Assembly (NCBI GenBank): GCA_009823395.1
Contig: CM020515.1
Span: forward strand, 8,292,489 to 8,356,488
Reading direction: 5' to 3'
From: Thamnaconus septentrionalis
Taxonomy: Eukaryota; Chordata; Actinopteri; Tetraodontiformes; Monacanthidae
Length of the DNA: 64,000 nt
In this document: positions 1-13,000 of the stretch, one piece after another
Position numbering within the stretch: the first letter of the stretch is position 1
Layout: each line of letters begins with the position of its first letter
Notes under the pieces: model-generated
Databases searched by the model: none
Told to the model about the DNA's origin: nothing
Seen by the model: the letters and a program-made list of their open reading frames with translations, nothing else
Made by a program: the position numbers and the translations under genes

Positions 1-1294
1 CATTTGAGGCCATCTTATTAGGTTTACTTGATGCTGCAGCTTCGTTGTCGCCTCCACCGAAAATGTTGCTGGACCCTCCTCCAGGAGGCCGCAATACCCT
101 GGGGGACGACAACAACAATGTGTTTAATGATCTGCAATTGCATTTGTAAAATACAGAGGACAAATCGGCAACAGCGCACACGAACGCATACCGAGTTAAT
201 TTGATCAAGCTACGAAAGTGTATTTTTTATTGTTTTCTTTTTTTTTTAAAACAACATTTTTACCGTCTGGCATTCTGGCGAATGCAACTACAGATACCTT
301 TTTTTTTTGGAACTTTCATTTTTGGAACTTTTGGAAAACACTGATGGTGTTTTTACTAACATGTGAGAAAGTATCAGTGGCCTTTGTGACGCCACAAATA
401 TCTGATTGCCAGAGGTGCATGTTGTAACTGATTTTTTTTTTTTAAGCAGAACAAGTAAAATATCTGTTTATATCTAGGGAATCAATTGACTTGCTGTAAA
501 CATTTTATTTTGAAACACTGGCATTTTAAAGATGACATTGCACTAGACCCTGACCATAATAAAAGGCTATATAAAATATTGTCTATGAATTTTGACACCT
601 CGTTGAGCATTCCTCGGAAACATTTAATGTGTAACACCTATACAAATTAAAAACGAAACAGGTCAAATGTTTCAAAAAAACATGAATCAAGTGCAGGTTA
701 ATGACCGCTTATTTCGGCTTTTACAAGGCGGAATGGCGTCATAACGTTCACGTCTTAGAAATGTTTAATTAGCTCTTTAGACGACTCAGCAATTAGACGT
801 CCACTAATGTAGTGGCGTACAAAAATAGACCTCGGGGAAGCTGAGTCGTTTTCAATTACAACAACGCGGTCATTATGTCGTCGTAAGCAAGTACAAAGAA
901 GCGCAGTCTTGAGTGTCTTTCACACTTCCGCAGGCGCAGTGGACAACGCCTGACTCGTTAGCTTGAAAGCTAAGTCTCCACTCCAAAGTTTATGCTAATA
1001 CTAGGGAAATACCCGAGACAACAACAGGCCGAAGACGAGCGACTCCAGCCAAACATTTAAAGCAAATAGCTCTCAGCTGTAATTATGGAAAAATCCAGAC
1101 TGCCTCCAGCAAAACAACATTAACCTACATCGGAGATAACGTTAACTTCGGAGCGGGCGGACTGCTAGATCCAAACACGACAACAAAAGCCATTTTCCTT
1201 CGCTGACAGCAGAAATACGTCAACGCATATGTGTTCACCTTGAACTTGGTTTTGAACCAGTCTCCAGTCCTTTGAACATATTTGTCGAAGTCAT
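1..1294 (-). CDS. jpt2: Jupiter microtubule-associated homologue 2, 5' part (partial)
   Basis: Two coding exons are visible on the minus strand. Exon 1 runs from the ATG at 1294 to 1239 and reads MTSTNMFKGLETGSKPSSR, its last codon split before a donor AAG|GTGAAC. Exon 2 starts at 98 after a pyrimidine-rich acceptor ending CCCCCAG and reads VLRPPGGGSSNIFGGG, then SSKPNKMASN, running off the left edge. The exon 1 end and exon 2 start share one split Arg codon, so the phases agree. The PPGG-SSN-FG and MASN blocks are hallmarks of the small disordered JPT1/JPT2 (HN1/HN1L) proteins. SSNIFG plus SKPNKMASN resembles JPT2 more than JPT1, and JPT2 also adjoins CRAMP1 in human (recalled). JPT2 is known as a cytosolic NAADP-binding protein linked to calcium release. 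The gene is divergent from cramp1. JPT1 remains possible; family membership is secure. Confidence 0.85.
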
Positions 1295-2196
1295 GGTGGT
1301 TGAAGTGTGGAGTGTTCAAGTTTCCCCAAGACAACTTCGTCAGTGTGCCAACTGGACGGCCAACGAGTTCCCCCGTTTTGCGCGTGCCCAGTAAAAGTCG
1401 AGAGTGAGGAATTTGACTCCACCCAACTCTCACACGGAGGAATCTCATTGGTCCACTGCCAACCTGCTGACAAACAGGGTGCGCTCGTTTTAAGGTACGT
1501 TGCCCACCGCCAGCACAGATCGATAAAACTGTCAACGACACCGGCGTGCCTGTCAATATGTAGCAAAAATACATTGGGTATATTATTTAAACAATCTATG
1601 TAAAATCAAGCGTAGGTGTTTTGACTGTATTTATGCACATTTATTGAAAACCAACTTGATGTTTACGTTTCACAGCCTGCCGAAAATGTCACCGTCTTCT
1701 TCTAGCTTTGAGATTTCCAAGCGCACCTTTTGTATTGAGGCCATTGATTTGCCCTTCAGAGGTGCCAATCACTTCTAGGGCGTGTTCTTTTTTTCGGAAT
1801 ACCAAAAATCATCCACTGCTTCAATCGAAATTAAGTTTAAACACCATATTAAGCGTTTTTGAAAGGAACGAAGGGACTTGTGGCTATAAGACGTTATTTA
1901 ACACCAAAAAGAGCAAATTCTGCAAACCCCACAGGAAGAGAATGTCAATTGGCTCGGTGTGAGCCTTTTCTCCCCAGCGATTGGCGGAAATCCTCATCAA
2001 TCACATTCTAACGGTCTCCCTCGTGTGCTGCTGACCAATCGGCTGATTTGTTTTTGAGTTGAGTGGGCGCGTCTAAGCGCGTGGGCAAACGAAGAGCAAG
2101 AACTGTCATCGGTTCGCTAGCTGGACGCCTGCCGTCGGCTAGCGATGCTCTGCTGTGCCCGGACCCCCTGTACGACCAACAAGCACCCCTAACAGG
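1295..2196. promoter_or_regulatory. Divergent jpt2/cramp1 promoter region with CCAAT boxes and a candidate cramp1 non-coding exon
   Basis: No conserved protein is encoded here. An ATTGG at 1447-1451 (CCAAT on minus) lies about 150 bp upstream of the jpt2 ATG. Another ATTGG at about 1979 and a CCAAT at about 2036 flank a GC-richer stretch. A strong donor AACAG|GTATGT sits at 2195/2196 on plus, so about 2060-2195 could be a non-coding first exon of cramp1. This is inferred from motif spacing; transcription start mapping would settle it. Confidence 0.4.
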
Positions 2197-3479
2197 TATG
2201 TTCCCATGTTTCAATAAGTGCTATACATGTTTTAACATGTTTGGGCGGCTTTGTGCAAATTGTTAAAAGTAGCATGGTAACTTTTTAAGGTGTTACAGTT
2301 TGCTTGACAACCGGAGTTAACGTTAGCTTACAGAGAAGAGCAACTGATGCTAGGTAGCGCGATATGAATGGAAAGCAGTCTTTCTTGCGAGATGTAACAC
2401 ATCTTACTGAAACAATTAACAGCATTAACAGCTGGGAATGACTAACAGACTAACATTGTCGACAGATGTAAATCAACCACGACGTAAAGTACTAGCTGGT
2501 GTAGTATGGAAATAGTTCAGACTAAATGAAGAGCTGTTACTTTAGTCTCTTGACTTAGCAATGAAATATGGGAGTTATGGTCATGACAAAGCGTACATGT
2601 CGTTTTAAAGCTGGGTGATTCTTTTTATCTTAGTTAGATTCGAATTCCATTTGACTCGAAAAAGTGAAATAACACGACCACCCATCCGCTTACTGCATGG
2701 TTGTTTGAAGTGGTGGATTTCCCCCAGGAAACATGCTAATTGAAAGACCTATTGAATCTTGATTTTGCAATATTCAATTTTGCAGAATCTGAAGTTGATC
2801 TGTGATTCGATCATGACATGTAAAACACAAGCACACTGAAAGGCTGACCGACATCACAGATAAGGGAGACTCTCGTCATTTCCAATGTCAAGCTGGTGAT
2901 GTTCATCATTAATCATTCTTTGTTTTGCCTTCTCTTTCATCGCTTCTGTATTGCCACCATTGTGATTATCTCGATTTTGAATGTGAAGGGGAAAACAAGA
3001 CAAAGACAATAACATGAAAATGTTCCCATTGCAGTCCTGTATATATTCTTACCAGTGTGGAATACTCAAGAAGGTATAGATTTAAAAGAAGACATAAAAG
3101 GAATATTTTCATTTTGATATTTGCTCCATTGTTGTCTAGAGAACGATGCTGATGCTGGAAAAAAATAGATTGGGATACTATTTAATAGCTATACGATGTA
3201 TATTATTATAATGGTTTGACACGCATCATTTCTGCAGGCGATTGTGACGTCGTGACAAGCGAAGTCCACTTACTCACACGCAAATACAACTATACTACTT
3301 TATCGATTTAAATAGCCTTGGCGGACACGGGCGACGATAAATATTTTCCCCCTTCGTGCCTCTAGTGTCACTTGTCCGACAGTTTCACGGGGTTGTTATT
3401 TGCATTTAGCGTATTTTAAAAGAAATCCCGAGTAATGTTGTTGCTGACAGAAAACAGTTGAACTGCGCAGGGAGTTCAG

Positions 3480-3633
3480 CTCAGTCGAGGCGAGAGCAAG
3501 AAGAGGGCAGAAAGCGAAGGGTTCGCTCCGGGTTTTATTATGCTCGATTTGGTCAACACTTGCCCACACAACCGCTCGGACTCATGGTGAAGAGAAAGAA
3601 GACGTCGCCCACGACTGAAGAGCACGAAAATGG
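3480..3633 (+). promoter_or_regulatory. Candidate alternative non-coding first exon of cramp1
   Basis: A purine-rich, moderately GC-rich leader-like stretch ends in the donor-like AAAATGG|GTAATT at 3633/3634. The first coding exon of cramp1 is preceded by an acceptor-like GTGCCCTGGCAG ending at 4015 or 4016, directly before the ATG at 4017. A spliced 5' UTR is therefore likely, and this segment or the one ending at 2195 are the two best candidates. The stretch from 2200 to 3480 shows only AT-rich DNA without a recognisable gene. Confidence 0.3.
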
Positions 3634-4016
3634 GTAATTTCTGCGTCGAAATAAACACTTTATTTGGAGGTCGAATGCAGCGAGGGCTTTCGTTGTCGTT
3701 TCGTGCAGGGCGCTAAACTGAAAAGCGCTCGCATTTGAATTTAGTTGAAATCCAGTCGGGAAAATGGCCAATTTGAGCCGAACCGAGTCGGCTGGCCGCC
3801 ATGGTTAGTTCCTAAACTGTCCCTTTGGGCAATTTTCAATTTATTTTGAGACGTTTAATGCATATATTTAGCGTTGTTTTGTTGGGACTGGAGAGGGGAT
3901 TTGAAACAAACAGCGGCGGCCATGTTTGAGAGACACGAACGTCGTCTTTAGAAGTTAATTTTGCACACCGCTTTGCCCCTAATGTGACATATTTCGCCCG
4001 AATGTGCCCTGGCAGC

Positions 4017-7000
4017 ATGACACTGGGCTCCAGGGAGGCGATCGGTGCGGATGGGAGGAGGAATCCGTCCAGAAAGCCCGAAGGTTGCGCCGAGGAGGAG
4101 AGCGGAGAGCAGGCGAGCGAGGAGCGCAGTACAAAGGGAGACGACCGAGTGGAAATTCTTAATCCATCAGCTGCGGCTCTCAGCCCCGGTTCGGCTCCGC
4201 TCCTCCGCGACTCCTCGCCGAACCGAGTCGGCCCGGCGCAGGTCCAGCATCCCCAGACCCCCGCCGAGTCCGCCCCGCCGTGTCACGACCAACATCATTT
4301 TCTGCGATCCAGCGTTCGACCTCCCAGCAAAAGGATCCGGAAGGATTCAGTCGGCTCGGCCATCAATGGACATGGCGGGGCAAAATCGAAAGGTATTTAT
4401 AAGTGGCCGATTTCTAATGGGAAAGTGTGTTTTGGGGCGGAGGTCAGCAGGGGGTCTTGATTTGTTGTTATTATTTTGAACCGTACGCCCGTGAGTAGTT
4501 TGATGGCGATGGTGAGTTAATGGTTTAACGGGGCTTGTTTCTGTTGCTGTTGACTCCCCGCGGGCCACCGCTCGCACTCCTCCTGCCAGTTCTCTCCCTC
4601 TGTTGTGCTCCAACACAAAGTGCCACAAGTACCATGTGTCATGTTTATGACAGCTGGGTCAGAGGTTAATTTCAATCAGTGTTTCATACGACTGTTTGCA
4701 TTACACATTCCTGGATGCTTGCCCTTATGGCTGCGAAACAACAACAATGAAAGGCTAAGACAGCTGGTGGTTTGTTTGAGAATAAGAATAAAAACAAGCT
4801 CGAGAATACAGTTGAATTATTAGAACAGAGCTTGTTGCATTAAATTTTCATGATTAAACAATTTGTTTGTTTTTTTGCATCCATCGGAGCCAACGGGCAC
4901 GTTGTTTTTTGCTTAGAAAGTAAGAGTTTGTTTGAGTTATCTGTACATGACATCAGAAAAGGGTAGTTATGCAACAGAACACTTAAAATGCCCCAGTGGC
5001 ACAGACTATGTGCCTTCTTGGAATGGTTCACTGCTCAACACAAATACTAGCATTAAGCCTGATTTTTGAATATACGTTATGTAATAATAATAATAATAAT
5101 AATGATAAGAGGAAAATAATAATAATAATGATAATAATGATAATAATAACAATAACCTGTAAATAGACGAGATTTGAATATGACATTTTAATTTGTAGTT
5201 TATTTAAAACTAAAAGCCTCAGCACCTCTGCTAATTCTGGATCATTATTCTTATAACAGTTTTTTGCACCAGAAGTTCTCATTTCTCGTTCAGGATAATA
5301 TATTTGTTGAATTCTTCCCTGGATTTTACAAATTTTTTTTTGCTTTGTTTCAATATTGTCGAATTTGTCCCTCTTTTGTGATATTTTTTTGTACTTTAAA
5401 AACTAAAAACTTGGAAATTTCTTTGACCAAGCAACATGAGCATCTGCAGTGCAGATTAATTTGTGTTCTCTGACAGATATTAGTCATGGTTTTAGTTTGA
5501 CACCGCAGAGAAGGGATGCAGGTTGAGGTGGTTTTAGATTTATTTTTAGATGGCGAAAGTGTCGACCAGTTGATGAATGAGGCCCTACTTATTTTGATAC
5601 GCTGCTATATCAGGCCGGTTCTATTTTGAAGGGCGCTTTTAGGTTAGTGCCTATCCGACATTTTTGCTCGAAATGATTCCCAGCTTTGGCTTTACCACCG
5701 TCAGTCAATTTGCTTTTTGGGAGCCACACACTTTGTACCTGGTTGTTCAAACTGATTTTTCAGGTTTTGCAGTGGATCGGCGGCAGGTTTGCTGTGTGTG
5801 CATATCATTCTTCACAGCCTTAAGCGCATGAAGTTATCTCTACCCTTTGCCCCCCAATGGAACCAGAGACTGAAGCAAAACATTTTGATCATACCAAAAC
5901 AAATTTCTCTGCGATTTTTGCTTTGTGTTTTTTTTTTTCCTCGTAAATGTTTTCTGACTGGTGTATTTCTGGGTACCGACCTCCGTTCCGTACAGGGGCA
6001 GAGAATGGCTCTTCCTCCCAGGGGATGGTGGGCCAGTCTGGTCCTGTGGCCGGACCCTCGGGGGGGATGTCCAAAGTGGCCAAGGGACAGGGTTCAGCAG
6101 AAAAGGAGGAACAAGCTGGTAACCAGAAGAGGGCCCGTCGGCAGTGGGAGTCTTGGAGCGCGGAGGACAAAAACAGCTTCTTCGAGGGGCTGTATGAGGT
6201 GAGTCTGGTCTATGTGGACGATCGTCCTGTTTGCCCTTTAGATTCTGTCTTGAAATGGCCAATATTTTAGCCATTTCATTCAGACTTGCCAAATGATTGA
6301 TTGTTCCAAATCTCAACGGCTGTCCAGTATATTTAGCCCTGTGTTTACAGCGACCCACAAAAAGGCTTTGTTTCAGCTTCCTGCTCAAATGAAAGGGGTG
6401 GAAAACTCTTTCTTGTTTCGTCCCTGTGACTAGAAGTGAATCAAAACAAGTCAGACTTGGAGGACAAGCAAACACCTGACTGTGGGTGTTGTCACTAACA
6501 TGGGAGAGATGTCCGTGCCCTTTGTGACATCACAAAGTGCTTGCTTCCAGAACGGTGTATTTTGGCCCAGTGGTGCAAGTAAAAGAAGTGACGGACAGGC
6601 TTGGCAAGGACTAGTTTCTGTCCTGTGACTCCCACTGAAAACTATCTCATGTTTTGATCCTGCTCCATCAATGGCATGTGCCTCTTGTTCCGAGTGTCGG
6701 CTACATCACAGTTACTGCGTGGTGATGGAGGGTACCGTGGTAAAACAACACTCGAGTTTTTGTTTTGAACTTGGGCGCTGATGTCCGCTCCACTTGCCCT
6801 TCCAGCACGGGAAGGATTTTGAGGCGATCCAGAACAACATTGCCATGAGGTACAAGAAGAGAGGCAAGCCGGCCAACATGGTGAAGAACAAGGAGCAGGT
6901 TCGCCACTTCTACTACCGCACCTGGCACAAGATCTCCAAACACATCGACTTCGCCAACGGTGAGTTTTCCCCTTTTCTGTTTCCTGACTTCTCAAACAAC

Positions 7001-10000
7001 TGACCTGATATTTGCACAATCGCACCTGTCGTGCCAGTTAAAACTGTTCAGTATAAAGCGTAATTGGACTGCAGTTATTTGAACTTCAAGTAGAAAAAGA
7101 GGAGTGAGTTTTAATTGTGCAATAGTGAAGTGAAGGCAGTTATGCTGCCATCAAAATCGTCCTTAATTTTGCTCCGTGTGCTAAAAGATTCCAGTTTATT
7201 TCATAATTTCTCGACTGATGCGTCCTTCGCATTGTTTTTGTCTCTGTGCACGACACGTCTTACAAACTTTGTTGAGATAAGCCAGAGCTCTCAACTCCAA
7301 AGAGCCCCCCCCCAAACTCCCTGTGGCGTTATCTCTGCGTGGCATGCGTGCGTCCTCCGCGTTGCCATGTTGCGACCGTGTTGTGACCTGTCCTGTGCCT
7401 TCCTTCCCTTCCTCAGTGTACTCCAGGGTGCCCAAGAAGTCCTCGCAGGAGCTCTACGGCCTCATCTGTTACGCCGAGCTCCGCAAAAAAGTCGGAGGAT
7501 GTAAGCAAACGGCCAAAAGAACAAATGCATGTTGTTGTTTTTTTTTTTTTTTTTGCAGTTTGTAGGTGTTTTGTCTCTGCACTTAACTTTGCGTCACAAG
7601 GGATTAATTGCTGCATGATCGCAGTATTGAGGGAGCCGGGGGCTCACGAGGGACGATGCCATCAACGCCTCCTCTGCTCTGTGTTTTTGTCTTTGGCAGT
7701 GATGGACGACAAGAACGTGGCAAAGCTCAACGAACTCATTCAGCAGGGGTGAGTCGCAAGTTCATGTTACGAGTAGACCAGACGCAATGGTACGCCATGC
7801 TTTATGCTATGCTTTAAAAGGTCCAGTGTGTAAAATCTGGCTCGATTTCTGATTATTTATTTTTTAATTGGTAAAAGCTTCACATACTGTCCACAAATAC
7901 ACTAATAAAAGTGTTAAAAGTGCGTACTTGTGGTAAAAGAGTCTTGCTGGGGAAAATTCTGCTTTCTCGCTACTGGTAAGCATGCAATCCAGTACCGCCA
8001 GTTCATGGTCATGGGCCGTTGGCGACTAAACCGGCAACCCCCCTTGAGCGTCTCAGTTGTTGTGGAGGGTGATCAGGCACCCAAGCGAGACAAAAAGCAA
8101 TGCCTGTCAAAGCAACATCCTAGTTGACATCGACCCTGAGCGGCAATCAGATGGTACTTCCACCATCTGGTCTCTCTTCCTGCTGTGGACCAAGATGCCT
8201 GAAGACAAAGATGGTGGATCGGATGTCGCGCTCCAACTGCACCTCAAACCTCACGAGATTGGCTTCTCTTCTAACTCTTTCTCATCCCTTTCTAGATTTC
8301 CTGTCTCCTTACAGTGCAGTAGCTAGTTTGCTGCCATCTTGCACCACCATTTTTTTAAGGAAGCCCTGCTGACAGTGCCCAAAACACAAAACGTGCTGTC
8401 AGGCAGTGCTTCCTGAAATACCGGGCTTCCTTAAAAAATGTTACACACTGGACTCTAAATGCAATATGGGAACTACGGTTGCACGGGGCTCCACCGACTC
8501 TAACCCCGGTCTGTCACTTTGTCTCCCTAGCGCCACCACCGTCCGCTCCAAGGGGAGGAACCTGAAAATCAAGGCGCCCATGTGCCGCGCGCTGAAGAAA
8601 CTCTGCGACCCCGACGGTGAGCGTCCGTGCTAGAAATCTAAACTACGGACGAATGTCGAGCGTGGCCGCGTTTGTGGAGGTCTGGTTTTGGGCAGTCACA
8701 ACGGTGGCGTGTGGGCTCCTTTCTCAATCGCCATGGCAACCACGTGGGAGCGAAACGAGATGAGGGAGAGCTGGATCCAAGCGGCTTCAGCCTTCCCCCG
8801 TTCCCAAACATCCAACCGCCGCTTTGCTTGAAGCACAAATTGAAAATGAGGATCTGCTGCTTTGTTTTCCTTCATCTGGGAAGCTCTTCTCACTTTCACA
8901 GCCATGGCAGTGTTTTCCTTGTCTTTTTTTTTTCTTAAACTTTGAGTTTCTTGGCATGCGTCTGTTCCAGTTCTTCAGAAAGTTTAGTCTATTTATGTAA
9001 TTTCTGGTCTAATCAGTTCCGTGCTGAAGGTTGTAATAACCTTGCAGGCCAGATGGGAAGTTTTCCAAGGATCCATCAAACATATCCATCTGGCAAAGAA
9101 GCCAGACAAAGTGTTTGGGAATAGGAGGATTCTTTTTTTTTCACATAAATTCACATTAAAGTCCTGCGATTTTGACACAAGTGAATCTTTTTAGATGAAG
9201 CCAGGCGAGATATTACTTTGTTCTCCTAAATATTAAAGGGTCTCTCATCCTCTAATTTTTTGGACCAAAATGAAAATGCTTTCTATTTGAGAATGGAAGA
9301 GTAAGATTTCAAGAGCTTAAATATGAGCAATTTTATATCAGCGACTGCGTGGAGTTTGATTGCACCAGGGAATGCCCCAAATTTCAGCTTTTGCTTTCCA
9401 GTTCAGATTTGAAAAGACTTTTATTTCGGTGTTCGCACAGCATGCGTTCTCGCCTGCTGAATGTCTCCTCAAACCTTCTTCTTCTCCCCATGTTCTTGCA
9501 GGCGTCAGTGACGAGGAGGACCAGAAGCCAGTGCGCCTCCCCCTCAAGGTGGCAGTGGAACTCCAGCCACGCAGCAACTACTCCTGGGCTCGTGTTCAGA
9601 ACTTGGCCCACAACCCTCGTCTCAGGTAGGACACGACTGTTATGGAGAAGTTCAAGAGACGTTGCTCTCCAGGTAATGTAGTGATTGCAAAATAATTCCA
9701 GAGAACTTGGAATGAGTGTTTCGTGTATTAACTTTATTGCCAAGGCGTTTTGAGCAATAACGGATTAAATTAAACACCACAATGCTTCCAAACTAGTAGT
9801 TTTTGGCAAAAAATATACCCTTAATAGAGATACTGACCAATAATACAAAAATACATTGTGATAATTTTTCCCATGTTGCAAAGACTTAAGTGTGGAAGCC
9901 CTTGCAATAAATCACCGTCTAGTTCACCATCTTAAAAACATGCCTTTGTGTGTCCGCGCAGGATGGTGGTGGAGCTCCATCGGAAAGTCTCCAGCCTCAT

Positions 10001-13000
10001 CGAGTACCTGAAGCAGAAGTGGACGTACCACGACCAGCGCATCGTATCCTTTGACGTCACATTGCAGTCTAGCAGAATTGGTATGATTGGCGTCGCAACA
10101 TTGAGCGCATTGCACACTTTAGTGTTTTTAAATAGCAAATTCCCCTCCTCGCCTGGGGTGGCGCTGCATCGTGAATTGCTGAAGGGAAAGACAAACTATT
10201 GAAGAGTAGTTTATAGGTAAGAAAAACCCTAAAATACACCAAATGAAATACAGATTTATAAGATAAACAAAGTGGCTTGCAACATTCTAACAGGAAGTTG
10301 AAACTCACCTATGCCGTTCAATTTAACATCCGCTGCTCGAACAACCCCCGGCTTCCAAACGAAAATGGTTTCCCTTAACGACGACGCTTCAGCTCAAGAG
10401 TCTGATGGAGCGAGAGGCCCTGGAAGGGACCCAGTCCGGCGCGTCCTCGCCCGGCAAGTGCCAGCAGGAGGAGCTCCTCCTTTACCCGGCCGAGAGCAGT
10501 ACCTTGACCATGCTGCCGGGCGTGGCGCGGGTGGTCCACTCCAAGGCCTCGTGCACCGTCCACTGGCTGGAGAGCGGCAAGAACCGGCCCAACGCCAAGG
10601 AGCTGCCCGCCGCCCAAATCCTGGGCATCCAAACGCTCAAAGGCCCCACCAAGTCGGGACGCGGCGGGTCGCTGACTGTGCTGGGTGACGGTCCGAGACC
10701 CGAAGCCCTCCTTCCCGAGCCCTCTCAGGACGGCGCCGCGAAGGTAGAGGAGAAAAGACCCTCGGAACAAACCCCGAGGACGGCGGAACTGCCGGGCTCG
10801 GGAGCCTCTCCGGCTGACGGCTGCGGCGCTCCAGCGGCGCCCAGGAGCGTGGAGTTGCTGTTCGACGGCCCGCCGGAGCCGTGCAGGGAAGAGCACAACA
10901 GCAGCCTGTCCTCGCCGGAGTCTGGCCACACCCTGCCGGGGAAGTCGCCGCTGGGCGGCGCCGAGGACGCGGCAGTGGCAGTGGCACAGGGCCCGGCGCT
11001 GGCGGCCAAAGAGCGGCCGGTGGAGCAGATCCGGGAGGAAGGCTGGAGCGGCCGCGAGGCCGACGGCGTCACGCTGGCCGAGCTCTACCTGATGTTCGGG
11101 AAGCCCGGCAAGCTGCAGCTGGAGTACGAGTGGCAGCCGGCTGCCGCCGCCGCCGCCACCGCTGGACCGGCCGGCTGCCACGACGTCGGGCAGCTGCCGC
11201 CGCCACCGCCGAAACGCGACAGGACGCACCGGGTTCTGCGCTGCCTGCTCAAGCTGGTGACCACCGAAGTCAACCCCAAACCTCTGGTAAGACCCGACCA
11301 CTCCCTCCCTCCTGCCTGGTCGAAGATACCCTTCTGTTTTGTGTGGAGAGATTCTTGTGAAACATAAGGAGCCGTCCCTGTCACTAGCAGCGTTTCCATT
11401 TCCCCCTTCTAATTGCGCAAAATCTCGATTTCGCAATAAAAAACTGGTAATGGAAACACCTAAACTTGAAAAAAACGTCTCAATTATTACAAAATTTGAT
11501 GAAGCATTTGGTCAAATAAACTTAGCGTTAGCCACCTAAGGGTGCTTTAATCTTTTCAGCGACTGCCAGTTGAGTCTTAATTGCATCATGGTGAGATGTT
11601 TTGTCACGGTTAGATTCATGGAATCACAAGACCCACGTCTTGTAAATGCATCAGCTGTTTGTACATTCAAAAAAAAAAAAAAAAATTCTTTGGGTTTCAT
11701 TTGGTTCTTGTCTTGTTCAACGGCTCTGCTCTGTGACTGACATTGCAAAATAATCCAGCGTTCGTCCCACAACGCGGGCAATTTGCATGTAACAGCAGGA
11801 AAGCGAGACCAGAAAGAATGTGGGCAAGATAATTTAGGTCATTGCTAAAATAGAGATACGGTGTTGTTGGACGTGGCAGATATGTGGCTGAGCTAATATT
11901 GCAGTGCAGTTGAAGTGCAGAATCTTTGTGATGTATCTCAAAACACACAAACAAACAAACAAATCTGGTTTGTTTGCAACCTTTCAGATTATGACTGGAT
12001 GAGGTGAAAAACACTGGGCGGCTGGAGTTGGTTGTTACACACACACACACAGGAAGCCGCTGCAAGCTTGTAAATGACAGAAACCGCAGTGGGGTTTTTT
12101 TCTTTAACCACAACTGCTGGGCAATTGCTTATTAAAAAAAACCCAAGTACTAAAAATAAATTGTAGCACTGATTTGCTTTGGGTTGAGCACTTCCTTCTG
12201 ACAATGGGGCACTTGAACTACATGACTTTTACCTTTTACCAAAGGGACGTGTGACGCCAGTTGTGATGTCGTCTGATTGGCCTGTTTTGAACGCGACTCG
12301 CAGAAGCTTCTCCACAATGTTTAATTTCTTTTGATGGAGCCTCCCTCTCAAAAATGCATCCCCCGAACCTTTTTGACCCATTGTGTCGGGTTGCTGAATG
12401 AGTCAGTGATGTGTGTGTGTGTCTCTGTGTGTGTGTTGTCCTTCAGGCTCCAGACCTGTGCACCACGGCGACGTCGCCTCTGAAGAGCCCCCAGGAGGAG
12501 CAGAACCAGGCCGTCACCCCCCCAGGAAAGGCTCCCATCGCGGGTGTGCGCAGCCCCAGCTGCGGCCGGCAGCAGGTGCCTGTCCGAGGGGCCCGGGTGC
12601 ACCTGCCCAACGCCGGAGCCGCAGGTACGGAAGGGGGGGATTTCCAGGCCTAGATATTTACTCTACAACTGTTGCCGAAATGTAGAATTCTACTTTATTT
12701 CTTTAAGCCGTCTGCTTTTTAAAGTGTTCGCTCCCTACCGCCTTGAACGAACGAACGCATAAAATTGTTGTTAAAAAGTCGCCCTTGTTGTATTTCCAAC
12801 GACATCTTTGATGCTGTTGCATGATGGGAAATTTCTGCTCAGTCTGACACATTGGCTGATGACTTTCATGTTTCAAAGCCACTTTAAAAACAAAAAGTGA
12901 AATTGGTTCTTTCAAACAGCCACGTTTGCAAGCATCAAATCTTATATTTTCTTCCACTTTTCCTTATTTTTTTTCTCTCTCCTGTAATTTTTTTCCCCCC

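Noticed and set aside
5840..6475. 211-codon antisense frame over cramp1 exon 2
   Set aside because: Overlaps the SANT-domain exon and shows no family resemblance.
10375..11436. 353-codon open frame antisense to cramp1 exon 9
   Set aside because: It is the shadow of the GC-rich 894-bp exon; the plus-strand frame matches CRAMP1 and joins in phase with its neighbours.
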